A stretch of 26,722 bases of DNA from Lachnospiraceae bacterium (GTDB lineage Bacteria > Bacillota > Clostridia > Lachnospirales > Lachnospiraceae): contig CAAGFP010000110.1 in NCBI GenBank assembly GCA_900769175.1, positions 1-26,722 of the forward strand. Direction: 5' to 3'. Shown here one piece after another: positions 9,637-16,132 of the stretch (the first letter of the stretch is position 1; the number at the start of each line of letters is the position of its first letter). A program made the position numbers and the translations under genes. A model generated the notes under the pieces. It searched no databases. It was not told where the DNA came from and saw nothing but the letters and a program-made list of their open reading frames with translations.

Positions 9637-9645
9637 TGATAAAAT
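9637..9645 (+). promoter_or_regulatory. Extended -10 promoter of the regulator-kinase operon
   Basis: TGATAAAAT is an extended -10 (TGn plus TAAAAT) ending 40 bases before the start codon of the XRE-like gene. No good -35 is seen at 17 bases. The block from TATAACAAG to TAAAAT here is nearly identical to the one upstream of xpt, on the minus strand near 25711-25732. Confidence 0.5.
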
Positions 9646-9685
9646 ATCTTTATGAGTCAAAACGAAAGAAAGAGGAAACCGGCTA

Positions 9686-10102
9686 ATGAATATTGAAACG
9701 AAAGAATTATTAAATAAATTAGTGAAAGAAAATGATATCAATACTTTCTTTTCAAAAAATGAAGGGGAATTTTTGACGATGGATTTCAAATCGTTCATAA
9801 ATGACCTGTTGGCTCAAAAAGAATTAAGACTTGCAGATGTTGTGAGAGATTCCGGTCAGGGAGAATATGTTTATAAGGTTTTTAACGGGACAAGAAAACC
9901 CAGCAGAAATATAATAATCGGGATATCCATTGGAATGAAGCTGACGATTAATGAGACACAGTTTTTATTAAGGCTGGCAAAGCAGGCAACAATGGACCCG
10001 AGAGATAAAAGAGACTCCGTTTTAATTTTTGCAATAAAGGAAGAATATGATATAATTCAAACGAATAATCTGTTGATTGAAATGAATCAGGATTTATTGT
10101 GA
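9686..10102 (+). CDS. XRE-like helix-turn-helix protein paired with kinase
   Basis: This 138-residue protein has a helical segment at about 45-100. The stretch with LRLADVVRDSG, VYKVFNGTRKPSR and LTINETQFLLRLAKQA looks like a divergent XRE-type HTH: a helix, a turn, a basic recognition region, and the usual 'age in repertoire' helix. N- and C-terminal parts are charged helices. AGAGGA lies 9 bases before the ATG. The gene is followed after 13 bases by the membrane Ser/Thr kinase, so they form an operon. The inference is that it is either the DNA-binding output of the kinase, perhaps a phosphorylation target, or its adaptor. Similar small HTH proteins next to eukaryotic-like kinases occur, from memory, in Lachnospiraceae. 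The specific DNA site and partner residues are not visible. Confidence 0.65.
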   Translation: MNIETKELLNKLVKENDINTFFSKNEGEFLTMDFKSFINDLLAQKELRLADVVRDSGQGEYVYKVFNGTRKPSRNIIIGISIGMKLTINETQFLLRLAKQATMDPRDKRDSVLIFAIKEEYDIIQTNNLLIEMNQDLL

Positions 10103-10115
10103 AAGGAGTTTTAGT

Positions 10116-11444
10116 GTGACGGAAGCTGAAAAGTACAGGCTTTCTCTTTATGAAGTAAAGCAAACGGTAAAAGAAACAGAAGAAGATTTGATTGAGATTG
10201 TATACAATTCTTTGGATGAAACACAGTATTTAAAGATTTCTTACCATTCCGATAAGAGAGATGTTTTTTCTGCTTTATCACAAATACAATCTGAACATAT
10301 ACCGGCAATTAAGGAAATATTCTGGACAGATGATACGATTGTAATTGAAGAATTTGTAAAAGGGAAATGTCTCTGTGACATAATGAATGAAAGAGATTTT
10401 ACGAAATCGGAATTTCATTCCGTTGTACTTCAACTGTTAGATGCAATGGAGGTTTTGCATAAAGCCGGAATCGTTCATAGAGATATAAAACCCGGAAATA
10501 TTCTGATTACCAATGATTTCAAACTTGTTTTGATTGATTACGGGATTGCCAAAATATATGTTCCGCACTTTGAAAAAGATACTTCTTTATATGGGACGGA
10601 AGGATATGCTGCTCCTGAGCAGTATGGGTTTTCACAAAGCGATTACAGAAGTGACATTTATGCATTTGGTATCACGTTGCGTGAAATATCAGGAAAACAT
10701 CCGGATAAAATATATGAAAAATTAATTGCAAAGTGTACAGAGTTTGACCCCGGAAACAGACCCTGTTCCATTGATGAGGTTAAAACTTTTCTGCAAAAAG
10801 ACAGAAAAAAGAATATAATTTTAATAGCAATTGTTATTATGCTCTGCATCGGAATCGGTGTCGGAATCTTTTTCGCTTTTTTTAAGTCCGGAAAAGACAC
10901 TTTATCGGATGAGATTGAAAATGATGCCAGCAGGATTATTAAAATTGAAAATGATATCACCGATTATTTATGTCTGAATGTTGAGGAGGGTAAAAAAACG
11001 GTTCGGGTGGATATATCGGATGGTCAGCCGAATCACCAATTTGACATTGAAAAGAAAGAAGATATGATTTCCATATCAATTGATAAGCAGCTTGTTGGAG
11101 AATTTATCTATGATGGAGAGAATTCAACACATAGTTACGAAGATACAGAAATTATATCGGATATTTTATTTTACGATTTAAACGCTGACGGAATCAAGGA
11201 ACTATTTGTTGTATTATCGGATGCCAAATTATATATGGATGAATACCACGATTTAACGGTTTTGCGAAATGGTTCAATGGCGTGGTGTATATATCTCGAT
11301 TCGGATGGTGATTTTAAAATCGCGCAGGGCAATATGACGAGTTTATCCGATCCGTTTCGTTTGTCGGCAATTTCTCCTGACTGTATTTGGGCAGAATATC
11401 CACAATATTTTGAATTAAAAAACGGAACCATTTTATCTCAATGA
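10116..11444 (+). CDS. Membrane Ser/Thr protein kinase with extracellular domain
   Basis: This is a 442-residue eukaryotic-like kinase. Visible kinase motifs: candidate ATP lysine K40 (in QYLKIS), HRDIKPGN (121-128, catalytic D123 and N128), DYG in place of DFG (141-143), activation-segment GTEGYAAPEQYG (160-171), D180 in SDIYAFG, and R215. The GxGxxG nucleotide loop is not recognisable and the N-lobe is short, so ATP binding may be unusual. One transmembrane helix (~233-257) separates the cytoplasmic kinase from a C-terminal domain of about 185 residues outside. That domain contains YDLNADGIKELFVV (around 348-361), a calcium-binding-like DxNxDG loop as in FG-GAP/VCBS-type repeats. No PASTA domains are present, so this is not the PrkC class. 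GTG start, GGAG 7 bases upstream. Inferred role: surface sensor signalling through the preceding HTH protein. Confidence 0.85.
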   Translation: MTEAEKYRLSLYEVKQTVKETEEDLIEIVYNSLDETQYLKISYHSDKRDVFSALSQIQSEHIPAIKEIFWTDDTIVIEEFVKGKCLCDIMNERDFTKSEFHSVVLQLLDAMEVLHKAGIVHRDIKPGNILITNDFKLVLIDYGIAKIYVPHFEKDTSLYGTEGYAAPEQYGFSQSDYRSDIYAFGITLREISGKHPDKIYEKLIAKCTEFDPGNRPCSIDEVKTFLQKDRKKNIILIAIVIMLCIGIGVGIFFAFFKSGKDTLSDEIENDASRIIKIENDITDYLCLNVEEGKKTVRVDISDGQPNHQFDIEKKEDMISISIDKQLVGEFIYDGENSTHSYEDTEIISDILFYDLNADGIKELFVVLSDAKLYMDEYHDLTVLRNGSMAWCIYLDSDGDFKIAQGNMTSLSDPFRLSAISPDCIWAEYPQYFELKNGTILSQ

Positions 11445-11456
11445 TAAAATGATTCC
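11417..11456 (-). terminator. Intrinsic terminator of bioY
   Basis: Read on the minus strand, a 14-bp stem (plus-strand arms 11424-11437 and 11443-11456, one G-T pair, 5-base loop) is followed by a T6 tract (A-run at 11417-11422). It lies about 50 bases after the bioY stop. It sits inside the last codons of the convergent kinase gene. Confidence 0.75.
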
Positions 11457-11462
11457 ATTTGG

Positions 11463-11507
11463 GGACGAATTCAGGAAGGCCCATCCGGCCTGCGCTTCGT
11501 CCTTTTT
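11463..11507 (+). terminator. Intrinsic terminator of the regulator-kinase operon
   Basis: GGACGAA (11463-11469) pairs with TTCGTCC (11496-11502). An inner AGGCC/GGCCT stem lies within the loop, and TTTTTATTT follows. It ends the plus-strand operon and its T-tract reaches the last codon of convergent bioY. Confidence 0.75.
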
Positions 11508-12240
11508 ATTTATCTTTCTTCGGGTTCTTCTTTAAGAATTCCGGCAAAACCGGAGAGAGGAGTCTGCGGATTCCGACAGCAAGTGCCATCTTGCCCAAAT
11601 CGGGAAGGATGAACGGAAATACGCAGAAACCAAGTACTTCAACAAAGCCGATTGCACCGGTTTTCTGGGTATATAAAATATAAAACCATATCGTTCCGAA
11701 AAGATAGCATGCAGCAAGTCCGAGAACCAGAGAAACGATTCGAACCCAGAATTTGTTGCCAAGGAGGGATGTGAGAAGCCAGTAAATCAGCCCCTGGAAT
11801 AAAAAGCCGATTAAATAGCCACCGGTCGTATTGAGTAATACTCCGACGCCGCCTGTCATGCCGGAAAAGACAGGAACTCCGATTGCGCCTAAAAGAAGGT
11901 AGACTAAGATACAGATCGTTCCTCGTTTTCCGCCTAAGACCTCAAGTGCAAGAAAGATGCCGAAGGTCTGCAGGGTAAAAGGAACGACCAGAGGAATTTT
12001 AATAAAGGAACAAAGGGCAAGGATACATACAAAGAATGCGATGTATACAATGCTTAAAATGTAATTTCTGCTTTTGCCGGCAGGATGTTCGCCGGCTTCT
12101 TTAGCGGTCTTTTGAATTTTTTCATTAACGGTATTGGTTTCTTTCTCGTGAATCATATTTCGGTTTTCCTTCTTGATTGTATTTTGATTTCTTTTATTCT
12201 CTGTATTTGGTTCTTTTTCATTTACGGTTTTCTGATTCAT
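11506..12240 (-). CDS. bioY: Biotin transporter S-component BioY
   Basis: This is a 244-residue membrane protein. Residues ~59-244 match BioY: hydrophobic helices, the segment IPLVVPFTLQTFGIFLA, the GGKRGT loop, LLGAIGVPVFSG, and GGYLIGF. BioY captures biotin in the membrane, alone or with the ECF energising module (EcfA/EcfA'/EcfT). No ECF genes are in this window. The first ~58 residues are an unusual hydrophilic extension rich in Asn/Lys/Glu/Thr with repeated NT..K patterns, absent from typical BioY of about 180-200 residues. AGAGGA is 8 bases before the ATG. An internal ATG at residue 29 (12156) has a weaker AAGGA and could give a shorter form. No BirA-type operator is seen upstream, unlike birA two genes away. 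Confidence 0.9.
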   Translation of the reverse strand: MNQKTVNEKEPNTENKRNQNTIKKENRNMIHEKETNTVNEKIQKTAKEAGEHPAGKSRNYILSIVYIAFFVCILALCSFIKIPLVVPFTLQTFGIFLALEVLGGKRGTICILVYLLLGAIGVPVFSGMTGGVGVLLNTTGGYLIGFLFQGLIYWLLTSLLGNKFWVRIVSLVLGLAACYLFGTIWFYILYTQKTGAIGFVEVLGFCVFPFILPDLGKMALAVGIRRLLSPVLPEFLKKNPKKDK

Positions 12241-12261
12241 ATTTTTATCCTCTCGTTTTTA

Positions 12262-12270
12262 TGATATAAT
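12262..12270 (+). promoter_or_regulatory. Extended -10 promoter of the glucanase gene
   Basis: TGATATAAT (TGn plus perfect TATAAT) lies about 60 bases before the GH5 start. The -35 position reads only TTTTTA and overlaps the bioY ribosome site on the other strand. A small hairpin AGGCT-AAA-AGCCT (12288-12300) lies in the predicted 5' leader. Confidence 0.55.
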
Positions 12271-12332
12271 GGTATAAAATGAATTTGAGGCTAAAAGCCT
12301 TGCGTTATGATTTCCCAAAATAGGAGGTTTCA

Positions 12333-13370
12333 ATGAGAATTGCACAAGGGTTTCAAAAAGGTATTAATTTAGGCGGATGGCTTTCCCAGGGAGAACTGAA
12401 TAAAGAATACTTAGACAGTTTCATTGTGGAATCAGACATCGCGACCATTGCATCCTGGGGAGCTGACCATATTCGTCTTCCGCTTGATTTCGAAAATGTG
12501 GAAGAGGCAGACGGCAGCGTTAAGGAAGCCGGTTATGAATATATTGAAAAGTGTATTTCATGGTGTCAGAAATATCACTTAAACATGGTATTGGATCTGC
12601 ATAAAACCTATGGTTATATTTTTGACGATCCGGAATATTCCAAAGATTTTTTTGTAAACAGGGATTTGCAGGAGCGTTTCTTAAATCTTTGGTCTTATAT
12701 GGCAAAACGTTTTGCACCGCATCAGGACATGCTTATGTTTGAAATTTTAAATGAAGTTGTTCCGAAAACTGTTGTGAATGAATGGAACGAACTTGCCGCT
12801 AAGGCGATTGCACGAATCCGTGAATATTGTCCTACCGTGAAAATTTTATACGGCGGAGTGGCTCATAACGCCGTTACTTCCATTAAATGGCTGACCGTTC
12901 CCGCAGATGAAAATATTGTTTACAACTTTCATTGCTATGAACCAATGATTTTTACCCATCAGAGCGCTTACTGGGTTGATGATATGCCGCTTGATTTCCA
13001 TATTAATTATCCCGGTGACGTAAACGAATATATGCAAATTACCCGTACTATAAAGGGTGCAATGAACGGTGCGCTTGCGGAAGATAATGTGCACATTTCA
13101 GAAATTGGTGAACCCCTTTTTGAAGAAATCTTCAAGGAAGGAATTGAAGCGGCAGAGCGTCTGAATGTTCCTTTGTATTGCGGCGAATATGGTGTAATCG
13201 ATCAGGCACCTCCGAAAGATACCGTAATCTGGTTCAAACACATCAATCATGTATTCAAGAAATACAACATCGGCCGTGCGGTCTGGACCTATAAAGAAAA
13301 AGATTTCGGCATTATAGGAGACCATTATAAAGATGTGTTTGATGAATTAATTGCTAATATTTTCGAATAA
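12333..13370 (+). CDS. CelC-like GH5 endoglucanase, cytosolic
   Basis: This 345-residue protein is a glycoside hydrolase family 5 enzyme closely resembling Clostridium thermocellum CelC in length and landmarks. These are INLGGWLSQ (11-19), HIRLP (46-50), VLDLH (86-90), FEILNEV with acid/base E141, YNFHCYEP with H200, YCGEYGV with nucleophile E285, and AVWTYKEKDFGI near the end. There is no signal peptide, dockerin or carbohydrate-binding module, so it probably acts inside the cell on imported beta-glucan oligosaccharides. Substrate is inferred from the family. AGGAGG is about 6 bases before the ATG. It stands alone between bioY and birA with its own promoter, and no sugar transporter lies beside it. 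Confidence 0.9.
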   Translation: MRIAQGFQKGINLGGWLSQGELNKEYLDSFIVESDIATIASWGADHIRLPLDFENVEEADGSVKEAGYEYIEKCISWCQKYHLNMVLDLHKTYGYIFDDPEYSKDFFVNRDLQERFLNLWSYMAKRFAPHQDMLMFEILNEVVPKTVVNEWNELAAKAIARIREYCPTVKILYGGVAHNAVTSIKWLTVPADENIVYNFHCYEPMIFTHQSAYWVDDMPLDFHINYPGDVNEYMQITRTIKGAMNGALAEDNVHISEIGEPLFEEIFKEGIEAAERLNVPLYCGEYGVIDQAPPKDTVIWFKHINHVFKKYNIGRAVWTYKEKDFGIIGDHYKDVFDELIANIFE

Positions 13371-13401
13371 ACCGAAAGCCGGAATGCTGTTTTATTCGGT
13401 T
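13370..13401 (-). terminator. Weak terminator-like hairpin between GH5 and birA
   Basis: AACCGAA (13370-13376) pairs with TTCGGTT (13395-13401) across an 18-base loop. On the minus strand TTTATT follows, so it could weakly end birA. The plus-strand side has no T-tract. Both genes' stop codons lie inside it. Confidence 0.35.
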
Positions 13402-14372
13402 ACCCGGATGCTGATTTCTCCCGAACTTAAAGCTTCCCTGCGCCCGTCAGGATATTCGACGATTAAGTGACAGTCATCATCAACATCAATGGCTTTGGCG
13501 TTGAAGGTTCCCAAGGGCGAAAGAATGGAAATGTCTTTGCCGATTACAAAGCATCGTTTCCGGTATTCCTTCCGGTAAGCGCTGGAATCTTCATTGTAAT
13601 ATAAATATAGAAATGCATTCAGAAATTCAGCTGCCAAAAGATTTTTACCATCACTTTGCGGGGCCTTAAAAATGGGTCCCGCGATTTTTTTGAGCTCTTT
13701 TGGGAAAGCATCTCCATCAGGAAGATATGCATTTAAACCTACCCCGAGAACTGCGTAATCGAGGTATCCGTTTTCCATGCTGACCGCGCCTTCGGTCAGA
13801 ATTCCGCAAACTTTTTTCCCGTCTAAAAAAATATCGTTTACCCATTTTATCCCGGGTTTTTCATTGGTCGTTTTCTCAATTGCCATGCACACTGCTACGG
13901 CAGCCATGGTCGTAATCGAAACCGACTGCGTTACGGGAACATTCCCCGGTTTTAATAAAAGACTTAAATAAATTCCGCTTCCGGAGGGAGAATAAAAGCT
14001 GCGCCCGATTCGCCCGCGCCCGGCAGTCTGCTCGGCAGCAACCACACAGGTCCCTTCCTTTGCGCCATCCTGCGCGCGTTTTTTTAATACATTATTGGTT
14101 GAATCAACTACGGGATAGACGGTAAGGTCTAATTTGTCAGGAAAGGTAAGATACTTACTGATTCCCTGAACGGATAAAATATCCGAATCCTTCGCCAGAC
14201 GGTATCCTTTGTTGGAAATTGCGTCAATCGTGTACCCGTCTGCTCTCAAAGAATTGATTGCCTTCCATACGGCTGTGCGGGAGAGTCCGAGATTTTTGGA
14301 AATTTCTTCTCCGGATACATATTCGTCTCTTTTATTTTCTAATAATTCTAATAATTTGTCCTTGGTTGCCAT
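13392..14372 (-). CDS. birA: Biotin--protein ligase / biotin repressor BirA
   Basis: This 326-residue Group II BirA has an N-terminal winged HTH (~1-62, with ISKNLGLSRTAVWKAI) and a ligase core. The core has GRGRIGR (118-124, biotinyl-AMP binding), KWVNDI (176-181), KVCGIL (187-192) and a C-terminal SH3-like domain (~280-326). It joins biotin to carboxylase acceptor proteins and, as biotinyl-AMP complex, represses biotin genes. Start at 14372 is chosen because AAGGAG is 7 bases upstream. The longer frame from 14420 would begin inside the promoter's -35. The promoter is overlapped by a BirA-type operator, and a second lies 50 bases further upstream, so autoregulation is expected. Confidence 0.95.
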   Translation of the reverse strand: MATKDKLLELLENKRDEYVSGEEISKNLGLSRTAVWKAINSLRADGYTIDAISNKGYRLAKDSDILSVQGISKYLTFPDKLDLTVYPVVDSTNNVLKKRAQDGAKEGTCVVAAEQTAGRGRIGRSFYSPSGSGIYLSLLLKPGNVPVTQSVSITTMAAVAVCMAIEKTTNEKPGIKWVNDIFLDGKKVCGILTEGAVSMENGYLDYAVLGVGLNAYLPDGDAFPKELKKIAGPIFKAPQSDGKNLLAAEFLNAFLYLYYNEDSSAYRKEYRKRCFVIGKDISILSPLGTFNAKAIDVDDDCHLIVEYPDGRREALSSGEISIRVTE

Positions 14373-14391
14373 GGTCGCTCCTTTTGTTGAT

Positions 14392-14420
14392 AAAATATCA
14401 CAGCTCTGCATGATTGTCAA
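14392..14420 (-). promoter_or_regulatory. birA promoter
   Basis: On the minus strand a perfect TTGACA (14415-14420) is followed by a 17-base spacer and TATTTT (14392-14397). The -35 hexamer is inside BirA operator 1, so bound repressor would block RNA polymerase. Confidence 0.8.
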
Positions 14421-14446
14421 CGATTAAAATAAAACAGGTTAACAAT
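14413..14446. promoter_or_regulatory. BirA operator 1
   Basis: The inverted repeat TTGTCAAC-N16-GTTAACAA (half sites 14414-14421 and 14438-14445, extendable by one A/T on each side) matches the Firmicutes BirA pattern of TTGTTAAC and its complement separated by 14-16 bases. It has one mismatch in the left arm. It covers the birA -35. Confidence 0.8.
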
Positions 14447-14464
14447 CAAAAACCGTATGAAAAG

Positions 14465-14495
14465 TTGTTAACAATTAAATAAAACAGGGTAACAA
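14465..14495. promoter_or_regulatory. BirA operator 2
   Basis: TTGTTAAC (14465-14472), 15 bases, then GGTAACAA (14488-14495): a second BirA-type inverted repeat with one mismatch in the right arm. Its spacer (ATTAAATAAAACAG) nearly repeats the operator 1 spacer, pointing to a local duplication. It lies upstream of both birA (-) and the CPBP protease gene (+), about 50 bases before the latter's -10. Confidence 0.75.
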
Positions 14496-14544
14496 TTCAA
14501 TTTCAAGGGTATCATGCAGAAGGGTTTTCTATTTTATTTTCCTG

Positions 14545-14553
14545 TGCTATAAT
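14545..14553 (+). promoter_or_regulatory. Extended -10 promoter of the CPBP protease gene
   Basis: TGCTATAAT (TGn plus perfect TATAAT) lies 61 bases before the ATG. The -35 region (TTTTCT, 14525-14530) is poor, as expected for an extended -10 promoter. Confidence 0.6.
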
Positions 14554-14614
14554 AAAAAAAGTACATAAGGATTGCTCTGTGTACAATCCTTTAATAAATT
14601 GATGGAGGAATCAG

Positions 14615-15733
14615 ATGGATAATCAGGAAAAGGATTCTGTTATGGAAAGTCCGAAAGAAAACGTTATGGAAAGTCCGGAAGAAAACGAATCCGTTATGGA
14701 TAATACGGGAGAAAAAGAACCGGTTGACTTAGCGCAACACCGTAAAATGGCAAAAAAAGCATATAGTTTTGCTGGCCTTTCGTTGTCGGTATTTATTCTT
14801 GTTTCGACGGCTGTCCAGCTTCTGGTAAGCGTTTTTTTATTGGATAAAATTCCAAAAGATTTGTTTAGCCAGTCGACGCTTTCATTTTTACTTATTATTT
14901 TTTCTATGTATATCATTGCATTTCCGGTTTATGCTTTGATGAACAAAAAAAGAGAAAAGACAGTCATAGAAAAACATAAAATGAAATGGTGGGAGATGAT
15001 TGTAGCCATACTAATGATGGCAGGTATGGTAAGTGTAGGTGCTATCGTCGGATTTGTAATTAATCTTGTAATTGTTCTTTTAACCGGCGCAGAGGCGGCA
15101 AATGTTAACTCGCTTGCTGATATGATGACAAACTCCAATTTCTTTTTACGTGTTCTGACGGTTGGAATTCTTGCTCCGATTGTAGAAGAACTGGTTATGA
15201 GAAAGATTTTAATTGACCGTATCGTAAAATATGGTGAATTGATGGCAATTTTGATTTCCGGTCTGGCGTTCGGACTCATTCACGGAAATATTAACCAGTT
15301 TATTTTTGCTACATTTGTAGGAATGTTTTCTTCTTTCATTTATATCAGAACCGGAAGAATTATTTATTCCATTATTCTTCATATGGCATTGAATCTGACT
15401 ACGAGTGTGATTACCTCCACTCTGGCGGACTGGGCAATGAGGGCAATGGCGAATAACACCGGCGAAAACGGCATGATGATGGAAGGAGATATAAAGACCA
15501 TGCTTCCGATTCTGGTTTTTACAATCTGGTTTTTGCTTCTTGGGTTTATCTGCTTTGTCGGAGAAATTATTCTTCTTGTGAATCTGGGACGAAAGAAATT
15601 GCGCCTGCAGACTACGGAATGTCAGGTGGAAAGCAATTTAGGACTGGCAATCGGTACTGTGGGCGGCGTTGTATTTATCCTTGCATCCTGTGTACTATAC
15701 GCACTGAATTATGTTCCTTTATTTATAAAATGA
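14615..15733 (+). CDS. CPBP family intramembrane metalloprotease
   Basis: This 372-residue polytopic membrane protein has the three CPBP (Abi/Rce1-like) motifs: EELVMR (E191, E192, R196), FGLIH (H223), and HMALN (H256, N260). These form the metal-binding active site inside the membrane. Around them are about eight hydrophobic segments. The first ~48 residues are an acidic, soluble tail with an imperfect repeat (VMESPKEN / VMESPEEN). GGAGG precedes the ATG by 8 bases. Family members process membrane or signal peptides, and some self-protect against bacteriocins. No bacteriocin gene is nearby, so the substrate is unknown. It is monocistronic, with its own promoter and a strong terminator. Confidence 0.88.
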   Translation: MDNQEKDSVMESPKENVMESPEENESVMDNTGEKEPVDLAQHRKMAKKAYSFAGLSLSVFILVSTAVQLLVSVFLLDKIPKDLFSQSTLSFLLIIFSMYIIAFPVYALMNKKREKTVIEKHKMKWWEMIVAILMMAGMVSVGAIVGFVINLVIVLLTGAEAANVNSLADMMTNSNFFLRVLTVGILAPIVEELVMRKILIDRIVKYGELMAILISGLAFGLIHGNINQFIFATFVGMFSSFIYIRTGRIIYSIILHMALNLTTSVITSTLADWAMRAMANNTGENGMMMEGDIKTMLPILVFTIWFLLLGFICFVGEIILLVNLGRKKLRLQTTECQVESNLGLAIGTVGGVVFILASCVLYALNYVPLFIK

Positions 15734-15770
15734 TGAAATCCGGTTCCGGTTTTGCCGGTTGAAAAACATG

Positions 15771-15807
15771 AGTGCATATACTGAGTAATCAGTATATGCA
15801 CTTTTTT
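15771..15807 (+). terminator. Strong intrinsic terminator
   Basis: A perfect 14-bp stem (arms 15771-15784 and 15789-15802) with a GTAA tetraloop is followed by a T6 tract. It ends the CPBP gene. Confidence 0.92.
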
Positions 15808-15874
15808 ATGCAATTGGAAATTACTTTGAATTCTCTATTGCATAAAAACACTCTGCGAAGGTTGCACACTCGCG

Positions 15875-15922
15875 CGAAAAGTAGAAGGTTGCATACGCAA
15901 CGCGCATTCGTCGCGTAGAATC
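15875..15922. repeat. Dispersed intergenic palindromic repeat, copy 1
   Basis: It begins CGAAAAGTAGAAGGTTGC, then has the GTTGC-ATAC-GCAAC hairpin and a GCAAC..CGC..TCG.CGCG.AGAATC skeleton (15897-15922) shared with copies at 19027-19051 and 24063-24100. The first 29 bases differ from copy 3 at about 4 positions. Part of it is also echoed just upstream (GAAGGTTGCACAC... near 15858). The rest of the gap from 15808 to 15960 holds no gene that I can support. Confidence 0.6.
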
Positions 15923-15960
15923 CCATAAACAAAAAATCGAATAAATGTTCGAAAAAACAC

Positions 15961-15989
15961 TTGAAAGAGAAGGTATAAAGTGATACTAT
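15961..15989 (+). promoter_or_regulatory. Promoter of the radical SAM operon
   Basis: TTGAAA (15961-15966), a 17-base spacer and TACTAT (15984-15989) with an upstream TGA giving an extended -10. The implied 5' leader is about 140 bases and shows no recognised riboswitch. Confidence 0.55.
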
Positions 15990-16132
15990 AAAACAAACAA
16001 GCGTTCGAGATTGAGCGGATATGGATTCAGTACAAAGAACCGATACATCTAAAACCTGCATCACAGATTGAAACATGGCTACTGCAATCTCACTGGCTTT
16101 AGAGGGTGGATAGTTCACATAGGAAAAATAAA

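Noticed and set aside
14373..14420. Earlier start for birA at 14420
   Set aside because: That ATG lies within the TTGACA -35 and BirA operator 1 and has no ribosome site; the ATG at 14372 has AAGGAG at good spacing.
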